DNA of 64,000 nt. Origin: Liquidambar formosana (lineage: Eukaryota; Streptophyta; Magnoliopsida; Saxifragales; Altingiaceae). The position numbers were made by a program, and so were the translations under genes. Location: assembly GCA_039720395.1 (NCBI GenBank), contig CM077828.1:21556717-21620716 (forward strand), given 5' to 3'. The notes under the pieces were generated by a model, which had not been told where the DNA came from, ran no database searches, and worked only from the letters and a program-made list of their open reading frames with translations. Position 1 is the stretch's first letter, and every line of letters starts with the position of its first letter. Shown here in pieces: positions 11,224 through 20,978 of this stretch.

Positions 11224-11731
11224 GGAATGACGCAAATGCTTTAAAGAAGCTCCTCGGAACCTCACAAGAGCACATGAATAATCAGGTCTCTCCCTTTTTG
11301 TCCATTGATGATTTGCTTGATATTTTACCCCACTGTTTATTTTCCCTTTTTAATTACTCATGCATTTTTTTTCTCTTTACATTTTATTTCTTACCCAGAA
11401 TGATAGAATCCTGCTGAAAGCAAAGTCAATGAAATCTGCAAGCCTGGAAACCTCAGGGAAGAGGCCAGTTGATCTCCCAAACACAAAACCACTATGTTCC
11501 CAAGATTCCAAGCTTATTTCTAGTAGAGACAGCTCAAAATGTTCATCAAGGTCAAAAAAATCAGCCCCTCAAAAGTCCGATCATGACCTCTTTCAAAATC
11601 TTGAATCTCAAAAGCTTCTTGAGGCTGCAAATGAGATTGTGAACCTGATGAGTAAAGACTACCAGGGACATCAAAGCACACCTCCAATTAACAACGACGA
11701 GCCTTTGTATCAAGAACATGTGAAACCATAG
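11224..11731 (+). CDS. Second RGF/GLV-like exon pair (no signal-peptide exon of its own seen)
   Basis: Two exon-like blocks, 11224-11285 (acceptor TGCAG, donor GT at 11286) and 11399-11731 (acceptor ACCCAG, stop TAG at 11729), form one frame of about 131 residues. The start GNDANALKKLL echoes exon 2 of the upstream gene (DGNEPVVAEG). Near the C-terminus lies DYQGHQSTPPINN, again the 13-residue RGF spacing, here followed by an acidic tail ending HVKP. No Met plus signal peptide was found between 10786 and 11223. The block begins in a phase that would join exactly to exon 1 at 10107, so it may be an alternative 3' module of that gene. Otherwise it is a tandem gene whose first exon was lost. An unspliced ORF from the ATG at 11214 exists but has no signal peptide. 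Confidence 0.55.
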
Positions 11732-12656
11732 AATGGTTCTGTTTTTTTCTCACAATTTTGGCACAACCAGCACAGCAAGAGAGTAGCCCCTGACTGGTCC
11801 GACCTTAGTATAATACAGCTACTAACCAATATTTCCTTTTGGCTAGCTAGGTCATAAAATGCAAGCATAGTATGTGTTGTTTTGTTCTAATAATAAACTG
11901 GGATAACAGTGTAAATGCACTAGTGCTATACATTTCGCAGTTTTGTCTTTACAGGCCCTTTATTTTATTATACTTGGTTTAATTTAGGCACGCAGCATGC
12001 TTCATCTGCATTAAAATCCCCTTATGCATTGTGGGATGGGGGTATGTGTTGTGAATTGGTTTATGAGAAACCCTTCCTCCTCTACTGCTGCTGCTGCTGG
12101 GAAAATTTATTTATTTATAAAATAAAATAAAATAAAATAAGAGGAAGAAATCCTAGTAGAGGGAAGATGCCAAGGCAGTATTTGAGCAAAATAAGATGAA
12201 TGATACATGGACAATATTACGAGTGTGCAACTATAGTGTGAGAATTCCAGAACCAATTAATGCCTGAATGTAGTTCTTAATTGGTAATGCCAAAAAGAGC
12301 TGTAGTAAAAGGGCGCCGCGATGCAAACTGGATAGTATTAATTATGGGAAATGTTAATTGATTGATAAGTCTTATTTCACTTTTCACTACTTTTAATTGT
12401 ACCCTTACCACATCATTGGTGATTGAGCCAGTTAGGGCCATCCGTAGAATTCGCATTACATTGGGTCAATATCTTCAGCAGCAAAAATTGGTTAGAAGCC
12501 TTTTAATATCAGTGATCAGCCCATATGATCCTCCACTCAAATGGTTTGTGCCTTTAAGACCAATGCAGCTCTGTTTTATTCCAACCCAGATTCAAGCTTC
12601 CACCATAGACCTCTGGGTTAATTAGGGCTGGTTGTTCGGATAGATTAAGTCCCACT
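11732..12656. other. Intergenic region after the RGF-like locus
   Basis: No supported gene. It includes (CTG)n near 12084-12099 and (AAAAT)n near 12118-12140. Part is probably the 3' UTR of the second peptide module. Confidence 0.4.
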
Positions 12657-14709
12657 ATGAACTAGCTACTATATATTTTATGTCAAATCTTTGGATTAAG
12701 GGATCCAAAATTTAATTTTTCCATGACCCTGTTGTTTCTTTTTAATAGAGTACAATTGACCATGTAGTCATTGCATATTCGATCACCCTTGACAGTTTTA
12801 TGTGGGTTTCTTTCATCACCAAGTTGATCAGTACCGAGACTGTTGATGTTCTCAGGGACCATGAAGGATGCTGAACCATTACTTCTGCTTGAATTCTTCT
12901 CTTCACAATGATAAAGTGGCCTATGCATGTAGTCCCGCTTAACCACTGGCAAACTTTTCCCCAATTACAAGAATCATTTACGACATGTTTGATTTCCCTA
13001 AATTTTTTAATAGCTCCATTTTCATTCGCACATCATTTTGAAAGAGGCCATTAAAAATGTTACAGCTGTCATCATTCACCTAGATGCATACGAGGACAAG
13101 ATAAACGCCTAGTGTCACTATGATCCATTCAAAAATTTCATTGGGTTGACCCAGTAATCACACCTTTCCCACTTTTAAGCTCGCTTAACCGCTTGACCAA
13201 ATCGTCCAAATCTCTCTCCGAGCTTCCCCCTTTGACTGCGCCCAAAGCTGCACGACTCAACTCCATGGCTCGTACTCTCTCTGGCCTACTCTCACCCACT
13301 GACTCCGCCAACAACCGAGCCAACCCATCGGAATCGGGAACCTTCCGAGTCCCCTCACCAACTCGGACCCCAACTCCTAACTGCTCCACCAACAATGTTG
13401 CATTTGTGAACTGGTCTGCTCCCATTGGCCACGTCAGCATCACTACACCCGCATGAGTCCTTCCAGCACCGAGTTCCAACCACACTGAGTCACAAACGCG
13501 CCAAGAGCTCTATGGCTCAGTATCGCCACTTGTGGGGCCCACCCCTTGATGATAAAACCCCTTCCCGCCACACGATCTTCATACCCATCTGGGATCACTC
13601 CGTAATCGCTTGCCACCTGTCCTTGTCTGGGTCCCCCAACACACCATATAAATGTCACCCCACTACACTCCAGCGCGGCACCCAAGACCTTCATTTGCTC
13701 ACGTGTCAGCAAGACTCGACTCCCAAAACACACGTACACAAAAGAATGATCCGGCCGTTGATCGAGCCACGTCATCAATTCATGAGATGGCACGGAACTG
13801 GACCCACTACGTCCAGTGGATCCCGCTACGTCGTCAACCGGTGGCAATACCGGTCCCACGGCCGAAACTCGGTCGTGCCCTGACTTGTTTTTAAGATGAT
13901 CGAGATACACGCCTTCCAACTCAGTGAATGTGTTGAACACGAGTCCCCAACTCGCCATGTTATCCAGCATGGTTTTCCTGAAGAACTCCCAATCTGGGTC
14001 TCCTTCCTTAAATCTCAGAAACACATGAGATAGCTGCCAATAGGGGTAAACCGGGGAATTCGGCACTTTCGGAAAGGAGACCAAGAAATTTTCATGCTCC
14101 TCTGGATCACCATTCTTCGGTAGGTCGCGCCACATCGAATCAAAAACGGATTTGGCAAAGGCACCGGAAGGAGAGAACATGAGGCGTGCCACGCCGAGTT
14201 GACGAGCGAGTTGGTGAGTCCAGCCGAGGAAAAAATCAGATATGATGGCCACAGGGGGGTGAAGGGTGGGAATTGAACCATTGGGTGATAGGATCGCTAA
14301 GATCACGCATGGCGAGCATGTTAGCGAGGAGCCTGTGTTGAGAGGGAGGGGGTGGGTCTGGGGAGGAGAGGACCAAGGTGCGGAGAGAAGAAGGGTGGGT
14401 TGAGAGGAGGGGTTCGAGTAAAGGGAGGGTTGGTGGGGGTGACCAAAACGGTGACGGTTAAGCTACGGATGAGGAATTGGTGGGTTAGGTCCAGGAGGGG
14501 AATGATATGGCCTGCTGGAGGGTATGGGAACATGAGGATGTGAGCCATGGCTTGGCGTTGGAAGTGTTGTTTGGATTTGGCATAAATCGTTTTTTTTCTG
14601 GGCGGTCTCTTCACCTTTTTACGGCTGATGATGGTCATCGGTATCTTGACTTCCAAGCATACATCTACGATTCTACGTCATTCCTCACGATAAAAGCTCA
14701 ATTTGTATT
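12657..14709. repeat. Segmental duplication, copy 1 (carries the UGT pseudogene)
   Basis: The stretch from ATGAACTAGCTAC at 12657 to about 14709 matches 31176-33774: the downstream DNA, the whole glycosyltransferase reading frame and roughly 150 bp of its promoter. Copy 2 has about 480 bp (near 31598-32090) that copy 1 lacks. Confidence 0.85.
13138..14548 (-). pseudogene. UGT89-like UDP-glycosyltransferase pseudogene
   Basis: This is a near copy of the intact gene at 32157-33578, broken in three places. One extra base in a G run near 14424-14429 shifts the frame soon after LVTPTN. A second extra base near 14253-14258 (six Gs where the intact copy has five) and a one-base loss near 13451-13457 (inside the PSPG region, after VLEGL) also shift it. 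The N-terminal motif AGHIIPLLDLTHQ is still visible. The PSPG box reads TQCGWNS where the active copies have THCGWNS, so a binding-pocket histidine is changed as well. The promoter side is retained. The damage is point-like rather than a truncation, so decay probably followed duplication. Confidence 0.88.
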
Positions 14710-15813
14710 GGACAATGCAGCTTTCAGTAGCCAAACGGTTATATTTTGGGTTAATATATAAGAGTCTTTTATGAGAAGATTATATCTTTTAAAAAAAAGT
14801 TACACTCTTAGAAAAGCATTTTGAGAATCCTATATAGAAAAACTTCTTTGTCTTTTTGAGCAGTAAATAATGTAAGTAAAATTTACACCATTTTTAATAT
14901 ATTTTTTAGATTATATATATATACTCAATACCATACAGTGTTATTGCTTTATTAGTATAGGAAAAAGGTAGAAAAGTTAAAAGAGTTATCCCTGTTACTG
15001 TAAGGAAGAAAACGTTGATCTCTTAAAGTCTATACTATATATATATATATACGATTATGATCCCAGCAACACGAGTTGATATAAGTTATATCAGCACTAT
15101 GCTTTGAAAGTTGTACCATTTGCATTGGTCAAATGTACCTTATATCTCACTAATGCATAAGGTACAACTCCTAATATGAGTGTTGATATAAGTTATATCA
15201 GCACGTGCTTACTTAACCATCATTCTATATATATATATATACACATTGCACTTACTGAATTAATGAGCTTGATGAACTTTTTGGATTAGGTGGTGAAGGT
15301 CTACAAGTAAAGCATGTTCATTGCATGCAATGGTGTTGGCAAGGGATGGTGATCTAGTGTGGTAACTCCCATGTACATTATGTATACACTTTTGTGATGG
15401 AATCCTAATATATGGTAGATTCTATTAATTTTGAATTGTGATTACCTTAACCAACTTGATAAGCTTAATGCAGCGATTTGGACCTTGGATTATATTAAAT
15501 TAATTAGATTATAATATGTCCACATCAAATTAAATAATAATTCGTATTGAGGTTAATAATTAGGAATAACATTAGAATTAAACTATAGGCGTTTAGTAAA
15601 TTAAAATTGTTTATTGGTCTAAACCATGATTTATTGATAGCAATATTTAGTTGTTGATTTTAGATTTGAGCTAAGTGTTGATAAGTAGAGGCAATTACTT
15701 GGGTTTTTATGTTACTACTTGAGGTAAGTGGGAGTATGACATTCCAGTTTATTTATGACAAATGTTTTTATTTGTTAAATAAATGATTTTCACGAATGAT
15801 TTTTATATATATC
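14710..15813. other. Intergenic DNA between UGT pseudogene and Tat element A
   Basis: AT-rich, with (TA)n tracts near 15036-15051 and 15222-15240. A small mobile-like repeat is listed separately. No gene is seen. Confidence 0.4.
15072..15206. repeat. Small element bounded by a repeated palindrome
   Basis: The near-palindrome GATATAAGTTATATC occurs at both ends (near 15077 and 15184), each time within a longer shared GTTG...AGCAC block. The roughly 90-bp interior contains partly complementary GTACC and GGTAC segments. It resembles a tiny MITE, but I could not define a target duplication. Confidence 0.4.
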
Positions 15814-16513
15814 TGTGTGGAAATATCTCTGAACCGAGGTTTCATCTCGGGGTGGAAAATTCGGACCTGAAACACTGACACGTGGCGAAGACTAATCAAT
15901 CAGGCTACCACAACGTACTTGATTCACCTCCCACGATTCAGCTCGGGCCAAGGAGTTAAATCACGTCATTTGACACGTGGTTAATACCACAAGGTAGGAC
16001 CTGCTGCAAAGCACGTGATCTCTTATCTCGGGACCTGACTTTTACCTCGGGACAACTGTCCTATGACTCACACTACAATCCAAATCCTACTACAATCCAA
16101 AACTGTTACAGCAGCTGTAATTCCTGACACAGCGGTTACTAGAAACCCTGATTCCATGACCAACCATGATCAGCAAACCATGGTCAAACGGTTATGGGTA
16201 CACCATGGTCAGATTTGACCTAACCAAGGTAGTTACCTGACCTCACATGGTCAGTCCGTACAGGTGGGTATAAAAAGAATACGATACAGCCTAATTTGGT
16301 AAGCTACAGTACCCTAATTCTCTAAGATTCATCTTCTTCCTTGCCTCATTCTCCCCATTACAGCTTTCTGACTTAAGCTTCGGAGAGGGCACGGCCAAAA
16401 CCCACCTTGGCCTACCCTCTGACCCATTTTCCAAGCTTGTGATTGCAGGTCCAGGCGAGGGAGCAAGCTCCACCTTCAACACGTAGTTCGGGGAGCAGAT
16501 TTTACCCCGTACA
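15814..16513 (+). repeat. 5' LTR of element A
   Basis: It starts TGTGTGG and ends CCGTACA. TATAAAAA at 16269-16276 is the likely TATA box. Three CACGTG G-boxes lie at 15889, 15974 and 16012, and several TGGTCA motifs cluster near 16150-16260. Confidence 0.92.
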
Positions 16514-16514
16514 A

Positions 16515-16535
16515 TTTGGCGCCGTCTGTGGGAAC
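16515..16535 (+). promoter_or_regulatory. Primer binding site of element A
   Basis: TTTGGCGCCGTCTGTGGGAA follows the 5' LTR directly. TGGCGCC is the usual start of Tat-lineage primer sites. The same sequence follows the 5' LTRs of elements B and C. I do not assign the tRNA. Confidence 0.75.
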
Positions 16536-16547
16536 CATCGCGATAAG

Positions 16548-18563
16548 ATGGCTACACCACCTCCGCCCACCTATGGGCGAACCAGATCTGGAGCGAACTT
16601 TACTCGCATAGACCAAGCCATTACAGGCGATGCTGGGAAACGAGCAGAAACCCAGCCTTCGCAGACAAACCCACCATTACCTACGGTGGGAACTAGTCAG
16701 TTTCCTCCGATTCAGCAACATCAAATCTCCCCTGAAATGTCTGCTGTTCTACATTCTCTTGATGACCAGCCTGTTCTCAAAGCTGCGTTTGACAGGGCGG
16801 TGACCAACAACCCCAACCCAGCGGCGGTGGTGGAACTCATTGCAACAATGCAATCGGAGATTCAATCGGCGCAGCTCGCAAAGCTAACTGCAGAGCAAAA
16901 TTACCACCACTACCTCCAGCGAACTTTTGCCCCCCGAGGAGTCAATGTCGTCGCTGAGGAGGCTAGCCAAACCAGTCTACTCCGTCGCACTAGGCACCAG
17001 GAGAGCTCACCTAGGCCTGGGGCCTCTCACCATCACCACCGTAGCAGACGCGACGAAGAACCACGATTAACTGGCCCAGAACCGAGGCATTCAGGAAGGG
17101 GAGATGAACAACATCATGCGTTGATTCAGAGATCCCCTGAGCGTAGTTCAAGGCGTTCAGATCATGCACGAAGGTGGAATGAGGACCACCCAAGGCCTTG
17201 TTCTCACGTGCGTTCTGGGGACGAAGCTCGCAGAGATGAGAGACGCTATCACAGGTCTCGATCTCCTGAAAGAAGAGGGGAGAGAAGTACGGGGACGACG
17301 AGTAGAAAGCACTCTCGGTCACCCAGGCGTGAAAGAAACGAGGAAGAAGCCTCCAAGAGACATCGGGGTCACCAGAGTAGAGGGGGAGAAAGGCCCGAGA
17401 GCGTTGCTGTGGCTCGAAGTCCATTTACACGGTGGATTCAACGGGTCCCAATCCCACGAGGGTATTCCGAGATAACTTTTACTCTTTACTCTCTTTCAAT
17501 AGACCCCAATCATTATTTGAATTATTACTTGCAACGTATGTCATTATATGTTGGGAATGAGGGTTTTCTCTGCAAAATATTTCCTATGAGTTTGGGAGAA
17601 GTGGCTCTTAAGTGGTGGGCCAAGATTCCAGATGAATCTATTGACAGCTGGCACGAACTGAGCAAGCTGTTCAAGAAAAGGTTCATCACTAGCTGCAAAT
17701 GCCCGAGAACCATGCAGAACCTATACGAGTTGAAACAGAAAGATGGGGAAGGATTTCGGGAATATTCTCAAAGGTTCTGGGAGGTTTATAATGAGATCGA
17801 CGATCCGATTAAGAAGAATGCCATGGATCTCTTTCGCCTTGGGCTGAGGAAGCCATCACCTCTGTTTAAGGAACTCACTGTTAATCCCCCCAGAAACCTA
17901 GCCAAGCTACTCTCTACTGTAGCTAATTATTCGAAGTTGGATGATTTCTACACCCCGCAGTCTTCCAAAGCCAGCGAAAAAGATGACAAAAAAAAGGACT
18001 CTAGGCCACAAAGAGACAATCCCCGGGGAGAAAAGTCAAGGCCGCCTACCAATCCGAATCAAGCCATTTTCACTGTATTCACTCTCCCCATCTACAAGTT
18101 GATGAAGGCACTGGAGAACAAGGACTTCTTCCAGAAACCTCGACCTATGTTCGCGGAGCCCGAGAAGAGAAATAAAAAACTGTTTTGCAGTTACCACAAG
18201 GATCACGGCCACAGGACAGAGGATTGTAAGGTTCTGAAATACAACCTCGAAGCTTGGGCCAAGGAAGGAAAGCTTGATGAATTTATAGCCCGAAAAGACA
18301 AAGGGCAGCCATCCGAACAGAAAAAACCCGAGAATAGGGCTCCTCAATCCACTCAACCAAAGATCCTTGGGAGGATTGATATGATCACCAGAGGATATGA
18401 GGAGACCGCTCTGTCAACCAGCCAGCTCAGGGCGCAATATAGGATGGCTTGCCAAAACGCCGAAATCAGTGATATTGGAGATGAGATAGTACAAACACAG
18501 AGAAGAGGAAGAGGTGGGAGCTCAAAGTGGATGGTGCATCTAATGCGAAAGGGGCAGGTCTAG
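16548..18563 (+). pseudogene. Gag of element A, truncated by fusion to pol remnant
   Basis: The ATG at 16548, 35 bp after the LTR, starts MATPPPPTYGRTRSG; the frame is open further upstream but only LTR sequence precedes it. An Arg/His/Ser-rich region is followed by the gag core (LGEVALKWWAKIPDE, REYSQRFWEVYNEID) and a C-H-H-C knuckle (CSYHKDHGH...C, near 18187). At about 18485, after DIGDE, the sequence jumps into DNA that in B and C encodes the start of the second RNase H. About 2.2 kb (protease, RT, first RNase H) is gone and the last 25 or so residues are read out of frame. The capsid part itself is undamaged, so a gag protein could still be made. Confidence 0.85.
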
Positions 18564-20236
18564 GAATTATGCTGACAGATCCCGAGGGAGAAATCATCGA
18601 ATAAGCAGTTAGACTCATGTTCCCAGCCTCAAACAATGAAGCAAAATATGAGGCAGTTGTAGCAGGACTTGGCATGGCCAGAGCAATGGGGGTAAGGGAG
18701 CTGACAGTATACAGTGACTCCAGGCTCGTGGTTAACCAGCTAAACAAAGAATATGAAGCCAAAGATGAAAGAATGGCTGCGTACATGCACAAGGTATGGG
18801 AGTTAGCTGCGGGGTTCACCAGTGTTGAGTTCAAGCGCTTCGTGAGGGATCAGAACAGACATGCAGATGGATTGGCTGCCCTAGCTGCAGCGTTGGAAAC
18901 TGACACCCCTCGAACCATAAATGTCGAAGTTCTACAAGAACCCAGTATCGGGACAGAGGAGCTTATCTCGGACGTTCAGTCCTCGACACCGAGCTGGATG
19001 GACGAGATAGTTGCCTATCTACAGAGGGATGAACTACCTGAGGATCGCAATCAGAGTCACCGAATTCGCGTTAAGTCAGCTCGATTTTGGTTATCTCCGT
19101 CAGGCTCTCTCTATAAAAGATCCTACACGGGACCATACCTGAAATGCGTACACCCAGACCAAGTATTAGACCTGCTGGCTGAACTCCACGAGGGGTCCTG
19201 TGGAGGTCACGCAGGAGGAAGATCATTAGCCCATAGGGCAAACACACAGGGTTACTAGTAGCCGTACATGCAGAGGGACGCTATCAGGTATGTGAGAAAA
19301 TGCTCAAAGTATCAGATGTTTGCTGACAAGATACATCGTCTTGCTCAGGAATTGCATCCTATATCCAGTCCGTGGCCTTTCGCACAGTGGGGGTTGGATC
19401 TCGTGGGTTCATTGCCCACAGCCTCAGGAAATAGGAAGTACTTGTTCATTGCAACTGACTATTTTACCAAATGGGTAGAGGCCACCGCGCTTGCGTCGAT
19501 CAAAGATTCAGACATTATCAAGTTCCTTTGGGAAAATATTATTACACGCTTCGGGATCCCGAGAGCCTTCGTATCAGATAACGGAACTCAATTCGACAGT
19601 AAAAGAACTCGGGAATTCAGTGTAGAACAAGGAATTCAGTGGTGGTATTCTAATCCAAGTTACCCGCAGTGCAATGGTCAGGCAGAGGCAACCAACAAGA
19701 TTATAGTCGCAGGGATAAAAAGGAGGCTAGACAATGTGAAAGGGTTTTGGCCTGACGAGCTGCATTCCGTGCTATGGGCATATCGAACCACTCCGAGGAG
19801 GTCCACTGGAGAAACTCCATTTTCCATGACCTATGGAATGGAAGCAGTTATACCAACAGAGTTGGGTCTACCAAGTCTCAGAACCAAATCTTATGATGCG
19901 ACAACAAATGATCAGGTTCTGTCTCAAGATCTGGATTTAGCAGAAGAAAGAAGAGAAAGGGCTCGAATCAAAATGGCATCTTACCAACAAGAACTGAAAA
20001 AATATTACAATCGAAGAATAAAGTCGAGAGAGTTCAATGTTGGAGAGTTGGTACTCAGACAAGTCAACGCTGGAACCAAAAATCCTGCAGATGGGAAGCT
20101 CGGGGCAACATGGGAAGGTCCTTACGAGGTCATCCACGTCGGGGGTACCGGTTCATACAAACTAAAGAGCTTGGAGACCGGACAAGAGCTCCCGAGATCA
20201 GTTAATATAACTAATCTAAGATTGTTTTACCGATAG
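18486..20236 (+). pseudogene. RNase H-integrase remnant of element A
   Basis: The frame runs through the second RNase H (WELK-VDGASN, then VYSDSRLVVNQLN), an integrase zinc finger (HEGSCGGH and CSKYQ) and the integrase core (DLVGSLPTASG, VSDNGTQFD, QAEATNK). Faults are many: a stop in the RNase H at about 18602, Glu to Lys in NNEAKY (the active-site acid in B and C), two adjacent Trp codons turned to TAG at 19257-19262, and Cys to Tyr in the finger (CSKY for CSKC). The frame ends at LRLFYR, the normal pol end in all three elements. Confidence 0.88.
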
Positions 20237-20337
20237 CGAAAGTTGTAATTACATTCAAAGACTACACAATACAAATTCAGAGGTTATTCAGAGATGTTAT
20301 CGTTTATTTATCATTCGAGCTAAAGGCATTTTCCCCA

Positions 20338-20700
20338 GCAATGGATCGAAGTCAAAAATTGTCTAAGAATGGGCACAAGTCTCACCTAATAAATGGCTTG
20401 AGCACTCTAAACCTAAGAATGGGTTAAAAACAAAGTCTTGCCCAAGAACGGGTCCAAGAAAAATTGCCTAAGAATGGGCACAAGTCTCACCTAATAAATG
20501 GCTTGAGCACGCTAAACCTAAGAATGGGTTAAAAACAAAGTCTTGCCCAAGAACGGGTCCAAGCAAAGCTGCCTAAGAATGGGCATAAGTCTCACCTAAT
20601 AAATGGCTTGAGCACACTGAGCCTAAGAATGGGTTCACAACAAAGTCTCGCCTAAGAACAGGCTCAACGCAATAACATACCTAGGGATGGGTCTAAGTAC
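20338..20700 (+). repeat. 105-bp tandem repeat of element A
   Basis: AAGAATGGGCAYAAGTC recurs at spacing of exactly 105 bp (about 20362, 20467 and 20572), with degenerate part-units after. The array sits just after the pol end. The same array occurs at the same place in elements B and C. Confidence 0.85.
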
Positions 20701-20978
20701 ACAAGGACCAACAGATGTTCAGGTCTATCACTCCGCAAATTGGAGCCCGTAATCAGATTGGGTCTAATCATTTTCGCCGATCAACAGTGCACACACATCA
20801 ACAAGGGGCTCTACCCCGACAGCACATTCAAACAGACAGCCAGCATAAAAATAAAGGACACATGTATAGGATGAAGAAGAATTGTGTATTTCATTCTAAA
20901 AGAAAAGTGTTACAAGAATCTGTACAAGTTATGGCACTCAGCCAAGAATAAGAAAAAAGAAAAAACAAAGAAAAATAG

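Noticed and set aside
11214..11417. Unspliced frame from the ATG at 11214 as a small gene
   Set aside because: It reads past a good donor at 11286 into intron-like T-rich DNA and lacks a signal peptide; the spliced exon pair fits better.
12683..12964. Minus-strand 93-residue frame downstream of the UGT pseudogene
   Set aside because: The matching region at 31200-31480 has frame-breaking changes, so the frame is not kept.
13193..13456. Plus-strand frames opposite the UGT genes (also near 32224-32882 and 61713-62078)
   Set aside because: They mirror the GC-rich coding sequence of the UGTs and have no recognisable domain.
16291..16482. Repeated minus-strand frame ending in LKVELAPSPGPAITSLENG (also in the other LTRs)
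   Set aside because: It is an open stretch at the 3' end of every LTR copy of this family and does not extend into a gene.
17011..17424. Minus-strand 137-residue frame opposite gag
   Set aside because: It is a shadow of the Arg/Ser-rich gag region and recurs in each gag copy for that reason.
20338..20700. Regular repeats as a possible CRISPR-like array
   Set aside because: Units are adjacent 105-bp tandem copies with no unique spacers, inside a plant retrotransposon.
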